NCBI GenBank assembly: GCA_947259995.1
Contig: CAMYOK010000006.1
Span: 248,001-312,000, forward strand
DNA: 64,000 bases
Origin: an uncultured Pseudomonadales bacterium
GTDB taxonomy: Bacteria > Pseudomonadota > Gammaproteobacteria > Pseudomonadales > Pseudohongiellaceae
Direction of reading: 5' to 3'
The position numbers and the translations under genes were made by a program. Below the pieces are notes generated by a model. It saw only the letters and a list, made by a program, of their open reading frames with translations. It ran no database searches and was not told where the DNA came from. The stretch's first letter is position 1. Every line of letters begins with the position of its first letter. This document shows, piece after piece, positions 8,969 to 19,148 of this stretch.

Positions 8969-9781
8969 CTACTCTGTTTGCGCGCTCGGACAAAGCCGTC
9001 TGGCCATCACATGTTGATATCGGCCTAAGGAGCGGTAGGGTTCCTGCCTAGACAGCTCTAACTCTAAAGCCATCAACGCTGGTGCATCCATCGCCCTGCC
9101 ATCTTCGGTCAGAAGATAGTCATGAAATACACGAATACCACTATGGCAAAGTAACGCCCATTGCGCGGCCTCTAACCAATGTAGTACCTGCAATGGCTCT
9201 AAGGGGCGGTGCGGTGTAAGGCTGCCTGGGCGTGGTTCAAAATGGCCATCGAGGATGCTCGATCGTTTGCCGCGCAACAAATTTTTAAACACGAGCCCAT
9301 GGCGATTGTAAAAGCTTAAGGAAAGGATGCCATCGGGACGGAGTAAAATTTGCAAGTCACCAATAAGCGCCTGTTGCTCCACCACCCACTCCAGTACAGA
9401 GTGACAAATTACAAGATCGAATGCTTGGCGCTCGCCCGCTAGACATTGGGCACGCAAATTGGCGATTGAGGCATGGACGAAGTCGATAGTCTCAATGCCC
9501 GCCTTTGCAGCGTTTTCTTTGGCTAACTGCAACATCTGTTCTGAGATATCACAGTGCGTCACCTGATGTCCAAGCGCGGCCAAGTGCAGCGAGAACTGCC
9601 CTTGCCCGCCGCCGGCATCGAGAATACGCAAAGGCATAGACCCAGCATCAGCAATGGCGCTAGGCAACACTTGTGCGAAGTCTTGCTCGATGACAGCAAG
9701 GCGAATCGCGCCTTTCAGGCCACCATAGATATTGCGCGCAAAGCGTGGCGCCAAATCATCAAAGTTACGATCTTCATGCAT
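8969..9781 (-). CDS. cmoM: tRNA 5-carboxymethoxyuridine methyltransferase CmoM
   Basis: Predicted to use SAM to convert cmo5U34 to its methyl ester in certain tRNAs. The N-terminal stretch DRNFDDLAPRFARNIYGG closely follows that of E. coli CmoM, and the SAM-binding motif ILDAGGGQGQFSLHLA and post-motif CHSVLEWV are clear. The late segment SFYNRHGLVFKNLL is also characteristic. The ATG at 9781 (270 residues) was chosen because it places DRNFDD at the N-terminus as in the E. coli protein; an ATG at 9817 would add 12 residues, and neither has a strong ribosome binding site. It lies between the M16 peptidase gene and rlmI on the same strand. Confidence 0.85.
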   Translation of the reverse strand: MHEDRNFDDLAPRFARNIYGGLKGAIRLAVIEQDFAQVLPSAIADAGSMPLRILDAGGGQGQFSLHLAALGHQVTHCDISEQMLQLAKENAAKAGIETIDFVHASIANLRAQCLAGERQAFDLVICHSVLEWVVEQQALIGDLQILLRPDGILSLSFYNRHGLVFKNLLRGKRSSILDGHFEPRPGSLTPHRPLEPLQVLHWLEAAQWALLCHSGIRVFHDYLLTEDGRAMDAPALMALELELSRQEPYRSLGRYQHVMARRLCPSAQTE

Positions 9782-9820
9782 CAATACCGGAGTACGGCGG
9801 CGAGAGCCATGGGTCATCGA

Positions 9821-12712
9821 TTAATTTACCAATTGGCCTGCACTGTCGACCTCTACGATTGGATAGCCGAGGGCTTCCAGCTCTTGTCCAATCACCGCTT
9901 TGTCACCTACCACTAACAACACCATTTGTTCGAATGGCAATTTTTCTCTGGCAAGCTGATCGATATCCTCTTTAGAGATTGAGTTGATGATCTGTGCCTG
10001 TTGCTCGACAAAATTTTCGGGCAGATCGTACTGCAGAATATTGCCAAGAAAGCCGGCTTTCTGTCGCGGGGTCTCGTAGTTCAATGCATCTCGCTGGCCA
10101 ACAGCCGAACGGGTAAAGGCCAGCTCCTCGGCGCTAATACCGTTATCTCGATAGGCGGTAATCTCATTGACAAACTGCACGATAGAATCTGCTGTGCTGT
10201 CGGTACGCACACTCGCCGAGGCAGTAAAGGGGCCTGGTAATTGTGTGCTATAAAAGCTGCTGCGCGCGCCATAGGTATAGCCTTTATCTTCGCGCAAGTT
10301 CAAATTGATACGGCTACTAAAGGCACCGCCTAACACATAGTTCATTAGCGTGGTTTTAAAGTACTCGCCATTAACGTCATAAGGCATATCTGTAATGTAA
10401 CCAATGCGGATCTCAGACTGGGCTACCCCAGGCTTGTCAACCAAATAAAGAGTGTTAGCTTCTATACTTGGCAACTCCGGTTGCACACGCATTGCAGGCG
10501 CTTGTTCTGGCAGTTCATTCAAGAAATCTAGGCCGGCAACGATGTTGTCTTGCTCCACATCACCCACAACAACGAGTTGTAGATCCTCGGTCGCAAATGC
10601 GTTACTAGCGAAGGTCTCGACATCGCTCAATTGCAATGCCTCGAGTGTTGCAACACGCCCATTCATCGGGACCGCCAAACTGTGCTCCGCTCCATAAAGT
10701 AAGGTGTCAAACACTTCGCTAGCAATACTAAACGGTCGTTGCTGAGAAGCCTGCAAGGCCTCAATCTGTTGGCTGCGCAGACGCTCGAAATTCTCTTGCG
10801 TTAATGCCGGTTGTAGAAGCCGTTGCTGCAAAAGCTCGAGTGTTGCCGCAAGATTACGACTTAGCGTATTAACATTAACCACCATGCTATCAGTGCCAGC
10901 TGACACATTAATGCTAGCGCCTAGCTTTTGCAGTTCACGCTCGAATGCTTCGGCGCTTAACGCCTGCGTCCCCTCCTCTAGCATGGCCGCGGTTAATCTG
11001 GCCAAGCCAAATTGATCTGCAGTCTCGGCTAAATGGCCACCCTTAAAGCGCAAACGTAGATCGACTGTGGGGATCTCATTGTTCTGCGACCCGATTATCT
11101 GCGCACCGTTGGCAAGACTTGTACGCCAAAATGGCGGAACTTCGACTAAGGGCGCTTGCCCTGGCACCGGTCGTAACGCACGATCGAACGCATCATTAAC
11201 AGGGCGTGGTTCCAACGCATCGAGCGAGGTATCCACCACACGAATAGCCGGGGGCGGCGCAAAATCATCTTCGCGAGCAGAAGCCTCTGGATTATCACTA
11301 GTCACCACGCTGACAATCACGGCTGGCTTGTTAGCGATGTATTCATCAAAGACGCGCAAGATGTCTTCTTTATTCAGATTGCGCAGTGCAATCAATTCCT
11401 GTGCTAAGTAGTTAGGATCATCCAACAAATAATCGTATAACGCTAAACGCGATGCCTTACCACGCACACTCGCAAGCCCATTAATAAGATTGGCTTCGGT
11501 TTCCCCTTTGAAGGTTGCGATATCTTCATCGTCAATTTCACTGGCGTCGAAGTTGGCGATGATCTCGCGCACTTGCGCCTCGAAATCAGCTAAGTCGGCA
11601 TCGGGGTAAGTTTGGATTTCTAGGCTGAAAAACCCAGCAAGTTCTTGCGCACTATTATCTGCACTCGCATCGATGGTTTCATTTGTGAGAACAAACTTCT
11701 GATAAAACAGCGAGTTTTTACCCCCGCCAATAATGCTCGCCAAGGCATTCAATGGCACCCGATCTGGGTGCGAATACGCCACGGTTGGGTATGCCATGAC
11801 TAATAAAGGGAAGCGTATATTTTGATCCACATAGGAGACATAGCGATCACGGTCTAAGGTGACCGCTTGCACCTCGTCCCGTTCCACTTCGGGGCCGCGC
11901 GGAATGCTTCCGAAATATTTGTCGATCAAATCGAGAGTCGTGGTTTCATCGAGTTGCCCCGCCACGATCAAGGTCGCATTATTGGGCCCATACCAACGCA
12001 GGAAAAAGTGCTTTAAATCATCTAATGTGGCAGCGTCTAGGTCTTCTGGGTAACCGATGACTGGCCAGGAATATGGGTGACCACTTGGGTACAGCGCGGC
12101 GATGAGTTCTTCATAAACGCGCCCATAAGGTCGATTCTCGACGTTCTGCCCGCGCTCATTTTTGACGGTATCGCGTTGGATCTCAAACTTCTCTTGCGTC
12201 ACTGCCTCAAGCAAAAACCCCATACGATCCGACTCAAGCCAAAGCGTGGTTTCTAACTGGTTAGAAGGCACCGTTTGGAAGTAATTAGTGCGATCGGTGC
12301 TCGTGGTGCCATTCATCGTGCCACCAGCTTCGGTGACAATGCGAAAATGCTCGTCATCCCCTACATGCGCCGAGCCTTGAAACATCATGTGCTCGAAGAA
12401 ATGCGCAAAACCTGAGCGCTGCGCCTCTTCACGTGCAGAACCAACATGGTAGGTGATATTTACATGCACAAGTGGATCAGAGTCATCCTCGTGCAGCAGG
12501 ACGGTCAAGCCATTGTCATAGACATACTTCTTATAGGGAATGACAATCCCATCACTATTGCTAGTGACGGTTTCTACTAGCTCATAGCCTTTCGGCGCCT
12601 CTTGTTGGGATTCACCCGCATTTTCACTCATCCCCGCCGCGGAATCAGGCGTATTGTCTGAACAAGCAATTAGGAGAGCTGCCAAAGCAGCCAACTGGAT
12701 CGAACGCAACAT
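9821..12712 (-). CDS. M16 family zinc peptidase, two-repeat, lipoprotein
   Basis: Predicted envelope metalloprotease of the pitrilysin/insulinase group with both M16 halves in one chain. The N-terminus from the ATG at 12712 is a lipoprotein signal with a lipobox ending in Cys17 (LLIAC). The inverse zinc motif HFFEH is at 104-108 of the first half; the second half (about 510-950) carries no HxxEH, as expected for the inactive partner domain. The glycine-rich late block (GGAFSSRINLNLREDKGYTYGA) is typical. The frame extends seven codons upstream to 12733, but that would put Met-Cys-Phe before the signal. It probably clears peptides in the periplasm; its substrates are unknown. cmoM follows closely. 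Confidence 0.92.
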   Translation of the reverse strand: MLRSIQLAALAALLIACSDNTPDSAAGMSENAGESQQEAPKGYELVETVTSNSDGIVIPYKKYVYDNGLTVLLHEDDSDPLVHVNITYHVGSAREEAQRSGFAHFFEHMMFQGSAHVGDDEHFRIVTEAGGTMNGTTSTDRTNYFQTVPSNQLETTLWLESDRMGFLLEAVTQEKFEIQRDTVKNERGQNVENRPYGRVYEELIAALYPSGHPYSWPVIGYPEDLDAATLDDLKHFFLRWYGPNNATLIVAGQLDETTTLDLIDKYFGSIPRGPEVERDEVQAVTLDRDRYVSYVDQNIRFPLLVMAYPTVAYSHPDRVPLNALASIIGGGKNSLFYQKFVLTNETIDASADNSAQELAGFFSLEIQTYPDADLADFEAQVREIIANFDASEIDDEDIATFKGETEANLINGLASVRGKASRLALYDYLLDDPNYLAQELIALRNLNKEDILRVFDEYIANKPAVIVSVVTSDNPEASAREDDFAPPPAIRVVDTSLDALEPRPVNDAFDRALRPVPGQAPLVEVPPFWRTSLANGAQIIGSQNNEIPTVDLRLRFKGGHLAETADQFGLARLTAAMLEEGTQALSAEAFERELQKLGASINVSAGTDSMVVNVNTLSRNLAATLELLQQRLLQPALTQENFERLRSQQIEALQASQQRPFSIASEVFDTLLYGAEHSLAVPMNGRVATLEALQLSDVETFASNAFATEDLQLVVVGDVEQDNIVAGLDFLNELPEQAPAMRVQPELPSIEANTLYLVDKPGVAQSEIRIGYITDMPYDVNGEYFKTTLMNYVLGGAFSSRINLNLREDKGYTYGARSSFYSTQLPGPFTASASVRTDSTADSIVQFVNEITAYRDNGISAEELAFTRSAVGQRDALNYETPRQKAGFLGNILQYDLPENFVEQQAQIINSISKEDIDQLAREKLPFEQMVLLVVGDKAVIGQELEALGYPIVEVDSAGQLVN

Positions 12713-12804
12713 AGTGACCTCGCTAAAACACATCGGAACAGCAACAAGAACTGCCGCTTATACAGCGGTTTATAGCTTGTTCTAGAGCAAATTGCCAGAA
12801 AGCC

Positions 12805-13686
12805 TCACGGCTGCGGGCTGACATTCGGGGAGCTTTTGGTCACTAGAATAAGCCCTGCAACAGTGATCAGCGTGCCCACGACAGTCAACACCGTGATCGC
12901 TTCACCAAATAGAACCCAAGCCATTAACGCCGTGGTAGGAGGTGTTAGGTAAAGATAACTCGTCACCTTAGTCGCCGCGCCATCACGAATCATAATAAAC
13001 AGCAATGAAATTGCCCCTATCGACAAGGCAAACACCGACCATAGAAGTGCCGCCACCATGGGGAATACCCATTCGATCTCTCGGGTTTCGAATATGAACA
13101 TAAAGGGCAGGCAAACCACGGCCGACGCACCAAATTGCAGCACAGAGCCCGCTCGAAGGTCAAAACTAGGACAGAATCGTTTCTGATAGAGTGTCCCAAT
13201 TGTAATACTGGCTAACGCTAAACCAGACAGGCCAAGACTAAGCATGCTCAAACCCACAAGAGTCAGCTTCGCCATAACGACGAGCCCTACCCCAGTCAGC
13301 CCTGCCATGAGCCCAAGCCATTGCCTTTGGCTCAAGCGTTCGGAGACTAACGCCGCCAACCATGCAGTCAATATCGGTTGCAGCCCCATGATCAAGGCGA
13401 CTAGGCTCGCCGACATCCCCAGCTTCACCGCCGCCCAAACTCCACCTAAATAGCCTGCCTGCAACATCACGCCGGCTATAGCAATATGCCAACACCCCTG
13501 CCTATTGGGCCATGTGACTCGTTGTATCAGCACCACCGGCAGCATCACTAGCAATACGCCAACGAAGCGCAGGAACATAAAGGTCATGGGTTCTGAATAA
13601 GGCATGCCGTAACGGGCTACGATAAAGCCGGTACTCCACACCAATACGAAGATTGCAGGAATAAACCGTTGAATAGACTGGCGCAT
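12805..13686 (-). CDS. EamA-family (drug/metabolite) transporter
   Basis: Inner-membrane protein of 293 residues with about ten hydrophobic helices in two EamA repeats; the first begins with FIPAIFVLVWSTGFIVARYG, the usual N-terminal block of this family. The C-terminal repeat contains YLTPPTTALMAWVLFGEAIT, another standard block. The transported substrate cannot be read from the sequence. It sits between glgA (28 bases upstream on the same strand) and the M16 peptidase gene, so it may be carried on the long glycogen transcript, but nothing ties it to glycogen metabolism. Confidence 0.88.
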   Translation of the reverse strand: MRQSIQRFIPAIFVLVWSTGFIVARYGMPYSEPMTFMFLRFVGVLLVMLPVVLIQRVTWPNRQGCWHIAIAGVMLQAGYLGGVWAAVKLGMSASLVALIMGLQPILTAWLAALVSERLSQRQWLGLMAGLTGVGLVVMAKLTLVGLSMLSLGLSGLALASITIGTLYQKRFCPSFDLRAGSVLQFGASAVVCLPFMFIFETREIEWVFPMVAALLWSVFALSIGAISLLFIMIRDGAATKVTSYLYLTPPTTALMAWVLFGEAITVLTVVGTLITVAGLILVTKSSPNVSPQP

Positions 13687-13714
13687 CGATCACACTCGCA
13701 TTGATAGCTAGGGC

Positions 13715-15298
13715 CTACAAAAGTGGCGCGTATAGGTCATTAATGTAACGAGTGATCACTTCATCCCAGCTAAAGCGTGCATTCGATGCATTGCGTCGCA
13801 GGGCAAGCCAGAGCTCTGGATTGAGCGTTGTCGCACAAGCCGAGTGCACTGCTCGAAGCATATTTTCCGCTTGCTCCTGCTGAGTATCTCCGCTAAAGGA
13901 GAAACCATTTACGCCTTGCACTACCGTATCACTCAGCCCACCCACGGCGTGAACAATGCAGGGCGTCCCGGCACGCATCGCTAACATTTGGCTAATACCA
14001 CAAGGCTCAAAGCTACTTGGCATCAAGAATAAATCACCGGCAGCATAGAGTGCGTCTGCTAGATCCTCTGAAAAGCCTTGTAGAAATAAAAAATTATTAT
14101 GTTTCGCCATAGTCGCGGTGAAGAAATGTTCATACTTTTCTTCACCGCTACCGATCATGATGAAAAGTCCATCGCCTAGATTATGTAGCAAGCTATCTAT
14201 TGCGCTGACTCTGCCCCCTTTTTCATCACTGACCTCTTCGATAAACAATCGTGCTTTCTGCGCAGTCACTCGACCGACAGAAGTTAGTGTTGTGGGAATT
14301 GGCTTTCGACGTCGTCGCAATTGTGCAATTCGTAATTGGGCATAAAAGTGCGCGGCGGGTACGACAAATTGATCCCCTACCCATGACATGAGAGTTTTTT
14401 CAATAAGGTCGAGTAATTGCGCACGTGAGCGGTGTGGTGCTGGGGGTTTTCGATAATCGCAACCATTTAAAATGCCGAAAAGTTTGCCTTCAGCAGACAC
14501 GCGCTGCAAATCTTTTTCCAGTGTTTCGCCGCCGATGTATCCCCGACTGTAATCACTAGCTAAAAGTATTTCTTGAGCGTAATTAGGGGAAACCGCATGC
14601 ACTCGGTCAGACAAGTTGATTCCTGAACGCATCAGGTTCACGCAGTCGCGATAATTTGGATCTTGAAGCAAGCTTAAATCGAGCGTAAGGTTTTCGTACC
14701 AACTATGCAAAGACGAATAATGCCCAGTCAAAGGTCGCACGCCCTGCAACGACAGATTGTGAATTGTGTACACAGTTGTGATTGCACGTAGTGATTTGAA
14801 AGCGGGCATGTAACGACGCAAAACTGCCACCAATGCCGCGTGCCAATCATGTAAGTGCAAAACATCGATAGACTCAAATCGTGATTCAACTATGCTTTGA
14901 CAAACAGCGAGACAAAATAAAGCGAATTTATGTGCATCAGTGGCAAATGGCCCTTCATGGTCATTGCAATAAATAGCGCCCTCGCCACAAGAAGCAAATA
15001 AGGGATGCTCAAATATATAGTGAGTTGGCTCACCAGCGTTTTCCGACACCTCAACCGAGGGCGTATCTACCCGAAAGATTGTTACTGTTTCTGGCTTCCC
15101 GCAAAACACAACCTCAACTGACGCAAGCAAGGATGACGCATTTTTTTTTGCAAGCGATTGATACCCTGGCGTTATCACAGAAACATGATGCCCTCGCTCA
15201 GACAACGCTATGGGCACATCACGAATAACGTCGCCAATCCCCCCTACTTTGCCACCTTGTAAAGCACCGTTCTCAGCAGCAATCATTGCAATGTGCAT
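13715..15298 (-). CDS. glgA: Glycogen synthase (GT5)
   Basis: Elongates alpha-1,4-glucan using ADP-glucose. The N-terminal substrate loop reads GGKVGGIGDV (residues 16-25), a variant of the usual KVGGLGDV; HDWHAAL and the C-terminal EPCGISQMLAMRAGTP block with the nucleotide-binding Glu are present. The length of 527 residues is slightly above the E. coli enzyme (477), mainly from insertions in the N-terminal half. It is the last glycogen gene of the block, 14 bases after glgC, so substrate-making and using enzymes are made together. A Ser/Leu-rich segment around 180-230 is less conserved. Functional assignment is firm. Confidence 0.94.
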   Translation of the reverse strand: MHIAMIAAENGALQGGKVGGIGDVIRDVPIALSERGHHVSVITPGYQSLAKKNASSLLASVEVVFCGKPETVTIFRVDTPSVEVSENAGEPTHYIFEHPLFASCGEGAIYCNDHEGPFATDAHKFALFCLAVCQSIVESRFESIDVLHLHDWHAALVAVLRRYMPAFKSLRAITTVYTIHNLSLQGVRPLTGHYSSLHSWYENLTLDLSLLQDPNYRDCVNLMRSGINLSDRVHAVSPNYAQEILLASDYSRGYIGGETLEKDLQRVSAEGKLFGILNGCDYRKPPAPHRSRAQLLDLIEKTLMSWVGDQFVVPAAHFYAQLRIAQLRRRRKPIPTTLTSVGRVTAQKARLFIEEVSDEKGGRVSAIDSLLHNLGDGLFIMIGSGEEKYEHFFTATMAKHNNFLFLQGFSEDLADALYAAGDLFLMPSSFEPCGISQMLAMRAGTPCIVHAVGGLSDTVVQGVNGFSFSGDTQQEQAENMLRAVHSACATTLNPELWLALRRNASNARFSWDEVITRYINDLYAPLL

Positions 15299-15312
15299 TG
15301 CTTTCCTCTGTT

Positions 15313-16578
15313 TTAAATACCGCCTACTGGCTGGCCTAGCATGGCGCGTGTCACCAAGGTGACCCCTTTATCTGTCACTCGATAGCCTTTCTTAATATCC
15401 TCTACACTATCATAGCCAATCACAGTCCCCTCGGGCACTGTGCATCCGCGATCGATGATGACTTTGCGCAATTTACAATTGCGCTTAATAACCACATCAG
15501 GCAAAACAACAGCCTCATCGATTTGTGAATATGAATGAATTCTCACATTGGAAAAAAGCACGGATTTTCGCACCATTGCCCCTGAAATGATACAACCACT
15601 AGAAACTAATGAGTCCATAGCGGCTCCCCGTCGATCATCATCGTCGAAAACAAACTTCGCTGGCGGCAACTGTTCTTGAAAGGTCCAAATTGGCCAACGA
15701 GGATCGTATAAATTCAACGGAGGCGTCGGCGATGCTAATTCCATATTCGCAAGCCAATAGGAGTCTAGATTACCCACGTCACGCCAATACGCTAATTGGT
15801 CAACCGCTGGATCAACAAACCGGTAAGCAAACACATTATGATCCGCAATGATTGAAGGGATAATGTTCTTCCCGAAATCATGGTCGGACACTGAATTCTT
15901 GGCATCTTGGCGAAGCTGTTCAAATAGGAATTCAGTTTTGAAAACATAGTTACCCATTGACGCAAGACAATTTTCGGGGTTATCGGGAACTGGCTGAGGG
16001 TGCGTAGGCTTCTCACTGAAGCCTAAAATACGATGTTTGCGGTCGACGCTCATCACGCCAAAATTCCCAGCGGCCTCTGCCAATGGCACCTCCATACAAG
16101 AAACAGTCATATCCGCATCGTGCTCTACGTGAAATGCCAACATATCGCCGTAGTCTTGCCTATAGATATGGTCCCCTGAAAGAATCATCACATACTCTGG
16201 AATTTCACCACGAATGATATCGATATTCTGAAACACAGCATCAGCAGTGCCCATGTACCAACTATCTGAGTATCTTTGCGAGGCCGGCAGGATTTCTACT
16301 CCCTCTCCTAACTCTTTTTTAAAGTGCCCCCACCCTCTGACCAAATGTTTAATCAAAGAATGCGCTTTATACTGAGTCACGACACCCACTCGACGGACTC
16401 CAGAGTTAATACAGTTAGACAGAGGGAAGTCTATAATGCGGAATTTCCCCCCAAAGAAAAGCGCCGGTTTTGCGCGCCAATCGGTTAGCTCGTGCAAACG
16501 TGATCCTCTTCCACCAGCAAGAATCAAAGCGTAGGTGTTGCGCGTTAATTTACTAACATAACGTGGGCCAGCATCCAT
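15313..16578 (-). CDS. glgC: Glucose-1-phosphate adenylyltransferase
   Basis: Makes ADP-glucose from glucose-1-phosphate and ATP, the committed step of bacterial glycogen synthesis. The nucleotide-binding motif [23 protein letters not shown] lies near residues 15-40 (split pyrophosphorylase signature GGxGxRL), followed by the [15 protein letters not shown] block, GTADAVFQN, and the C-terminal left-handed beta-helix region (about 300-420). Length 421 is usual. In the family the enzyme is allosterically controlled by sugar phosphates; which effector applies here cannot be read. It lies 33 bases after glgP and 14 before glgA. Confidence 0.96.
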   Translation of the reverse strand: MDAGPRYVSKLTRNTYALILAGGRGSRLHELTDWRAKPALFFGGKFRIIDFPLSNCINSGVRRVGVVTQYKAHSLIKHLVRGWGHFKKELGEGVEILPASQRYSDSWYMGTADAVFQNIDIIRGEIPEYVMILSGDHIYRQDYGDMLAFHVEHDADMTVSCMEVPLAEAAGNFGVMSVDRKHRILGFSEKPTHPQPVPDNPENCLASMGNYVFKTEFLFEQLRQDAKNSVSDHDFGKNIIPSIIADHNVFAYRFVDPAVDQLAYWRDVGNLDSYWLANMELASPTPPLNLYDPRWPIWTFQEQLPPAKFVFDDDDRRGAAMDSLVSSGCIISGAMVRKSVLFSNVRIHSYSQIDEAVVLPDVVIKRNCKLRKVIIDRGCTVPEGTVIGYDSVEDIKKGYRVTDKGVTLVTRAMLGQPVGGI

Positions 16579-16611
16579 AATATAACCCTCACTAGATTTC
16601 AGATTTCACGG

Positions 16612-19128
16612 TTATTGAGCTTGCACCGAAAGGCCCCAGATATCCTCCGCATAATGACGAATAGTTCGATCACTGGAGAAGTACCCGCTCGCGGCAGTAT
16701 TTAATATACTCATTCTTTGCCAAGCATTTTGATCTTTAAACAGTGCACCGACACGCTCTTGAGCATCGACATAGCTACGAAAATCCGCCGCTGTCACCCA
16801 TTGGTCATTAGGGTTTCTAATACTATCGATGATAGGAGAAAACAGTCCGGGCTTATCGAGATTGAAAAACCCAGATTCCAATAATTGCATCGCGGCTGAG
16901 AAATCCTGATCTTGTTCGATAATAGTATTCGGGTCGTATTGAGTGCGCACCTGCGCGACTTCATCGGCTTGCAAACCAAAGAGGAAAAAATTCTCTTCGC
17001 CTACCTCTTCGCGAATTTCAATATTGGCCCCATCCAGTGTTCCAATCGTAATGGCACCGTTCATCATGAACTTCATATTGCCTGTTCCTGAAGCCTCCTT
17101 TCCCGCCGTGGATATTTGCTCGGACAGGTCTGTGCCAGCACATATAATCTCCATTACCGTTACACGGTAATTAGGGAAAAAAGCTAAACGCAGGAATGGT
17201 TTTGCTCGCTCATCGGCATTAATCACAGCGGCGACCCTATTCACTAATTGAATAATAAGCTTTGCCATGAAATAGCCTGGTGCGGCTTTGCCACCAATCA
17301 AAACACATCGCGGTGTCATCCCTTGTGTTTCTCCACGCAGAATGCGCCCGTACAAATGCACTACATGTAAGATATTCAGTAACTGCCTTTTATACTCATG
17401 AATTCTTTTTACCTGAACATCAAACAGCATTGCCGTATCAAATTCCACATCACATTTAAGTTTGACCAGATCTGCCAATGCTTTTTTATTATGGTCTTTA
17501 ATTTTTGCCCACTGTTTTATAAAGGCTTTCTTTTCTACGAATGGCTCTAGTTTCTTAAGCAAATCCAAATGCGTAACCCATTCTTCGCCAATGGTTTTAT
17601 CAATAAGATTCGCCAATTTAGGATTGCAAAACGCTAGCCACCGGCGTGGAGTAACGCCGTTGGTTTTGTTATTGAATTTCTCTGGCCACATCTCGTAAAA
17701 ATGGCTAAATAACCCTTGCTTGAGTAGTTCGGTGTGTAGCGCAGCCACACCGTTCACTGAAAAACTACCCACTATGGCCAAATGCGCCATGCGCACTTGT
17801 GGTTCACCCCCTTCCTCGATCAAAGACATCTGGGTTATTCTATTACCGTCACCAGGCCATCTTTGCGCAACCTGCGATAGAAAGCGCGCATTGATTTCGT
17901 AGATTATTTCAAGTATTCGCGGCAACATGCTTTGGAATAAGCGCACTGGCCATCGCTCTAACGCCTCTGGTAACAAAGTATGATTGGTATACGCCATGGT
18001 CTTCTGGGTGATACCCCACGCTTCATCCCAATTCATTTTTTCTACATCCAGTAGAAGCCGCATCAGTTCCGCTACAGCAATTGAGGGATGCGTATCATTG
18101 AGTTGAAAACAGTTGTATTCGGAAAACTCAGCAAATTCACTGCCACTACGTTGCTTCCATCTAGCGATAACATCTTGCAGGCTAGCGCTGGTTAAAAAGT
18201 ACTGTTGCCGCAATCGCAACACCTTGCCATTTTCACTCACATCGTTGGGGTAGAGCACCATCGAAATCTGTTCGGCTTGATTTTTTTCGGCGACAGCCTC
18301 GGCATAACTACCGGCATTGAAGTCGTGTAGGTTGAACTCTTCAGTTGCAGTAGACTTCCAAAGTCGTAACGTGTTCACGGTTCCATTCTGATACCCCGGA
18401 ATTGGCATATCGTAGGGAACCGCGTGCACATCTTGCGTGTCTATCCAATCTCGAAACCTACCATCAGCGCTGACTGTCGTGCGTCCGTAAAATTTCACCG
18501 TCCGAGTATCCTGTGGAGCTTCGAACTCCCACGGGTTACCAAACTCTAACCAATGATCGGGGCACTCAATTTGTTTTCCATTCTCGATACGCTGATGAAA
18601 CATGCCAAAGTCATAACGAATTCCGTACCCTGTCACTGGCAATCCTAGCGTTGCACAGCTATCGAGAAAACAGGCCGCGAGTCGCCCGAGCCCTCCGTTT
18701 CCCAGCCCCGCATCGCGCTCTTCCGCTGACAGCTCTTCAAGCGAAACCCCGTAACTAATCAATGCTTCTCGCAGGGTTTTTTCCATATCGAGATTCAGGG
18801 CTGCATTGGTAAGTGTGCGCCCCATTAAGAACTCAAGGGAGATATAGGCCACTCGTTTTTGACGTTCTTCTTGATACCGTTTACGAGTGCTTCTCCAGCG
18901 CTCTACTAGGCGATCTCTTACTGTTAAGGCAGCGGCATTGAATAAATAATGATGGGCATTTTCGTTCTGATCGCGACCAAGCGTTAGATGAAAATGACGA
19001 TTTAAGTCCGCTGTGACGGTTTTCTTATCCATCCCGAGCCACTCATAGGGCCCAATCCCTACAGGAGCTTTTCTCTGACGCGTTAATTTTCTAGCATTGG
19101 GTTTAGCAGGGTCGGAAGTACTACTCAT
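16612..19128 (-). CDS. glgP: Glycogen/maltodextrin phosphorylase
   Basis: PLP-dependent GT35 enzyme that releases glucose-1-phosphate from the non-reducing ends of glycogen. The PLP-binding lysine is in EASGTGNMKFMMNGA (about residues 680-695), and the IDTQDVHAVPYDMPIPGY, NGVTPRRWL and KRIHEYKRQLLN blocks are diagnostic. The length is 838 residues. The N-terminal ~30 residues are basic and not conserved. The gene lies between glgX and glgC with 20- and 33-base gaps, so synthesis and breakdown are encoded on one transcript and flux must be set by enzyme regulation. Confidence 0.96.
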   Translation of the reverse strand: MSSTSDPAKPNARKLTRQRKAPVGIGPYEWLGMDKKTVTADLNRHFHLTLGRDQNENAHHYLFNAAALTVRDRLVERWRSTRKRYQEERQKRVAYISLEFLMGRTLTNAALNLDMEKTLREALISYGVSLEELSAEERDAGLGNGGLGRLAACFLDSCATLGLPVTGYGIRYDFGMFHQRIENGKQIECPDHWLEFGNPWEFEAPQDTRTVKFYGRTTVSADGRFRDWIDTQDVHAVPYDMPIPGYQNGTVNTLRLWKSTATEEFNLHDFNAGSYAEAVAEKNQAEQISMVLYPNDVSENGKVLRLRQQYFLTSASLQDVIARWKQRSGSEFAEFSEYNCFQLNDTHPSIAVAELMRLLLDVEKMNWDEAWGITQKTMAYTNHTLLPEALERWPVRLFQSMLPRILEIIYEINARFLSQVAQRWPGDGNRITQMSLIEEGGEPQVRMAHLAIVGSFSVNGVAALHTELLKQGLFSHFYEMWPEKFNNKTNGVTPRRWLAFCNPKLANLIDKTIGEEWVTHLDLLKKLEPFVEKKAFIKQWAKIKDHNKKALADLVKLKCDVEFDTAMLFDVQVKRIHEYKRQLLNILHVVHLYGRILRGETQGMTPRCVLIGGKAAPGYFMAKLIIQLVNRVAAVINADERAKPFLRLAFFPNYRVTVMEIICAGTDLSEQISTAGKEASGTGNMKFMMNGAITIGTLDGANIEIREEVGEENFFLFGLQADEVAQVRTQYDPNTIIEQDQDFSAAMQLLESGFFNLDKPGLFSPIIDSIRNPNDQWVTAADFRSYVDAQERVGALFKDQNAWQRMSILNTAASGYFSSDRTIRHYAEDIWGLSVQAQ

Positions 19129-19148
19129 ATCAAGCTCCTAATCACACC

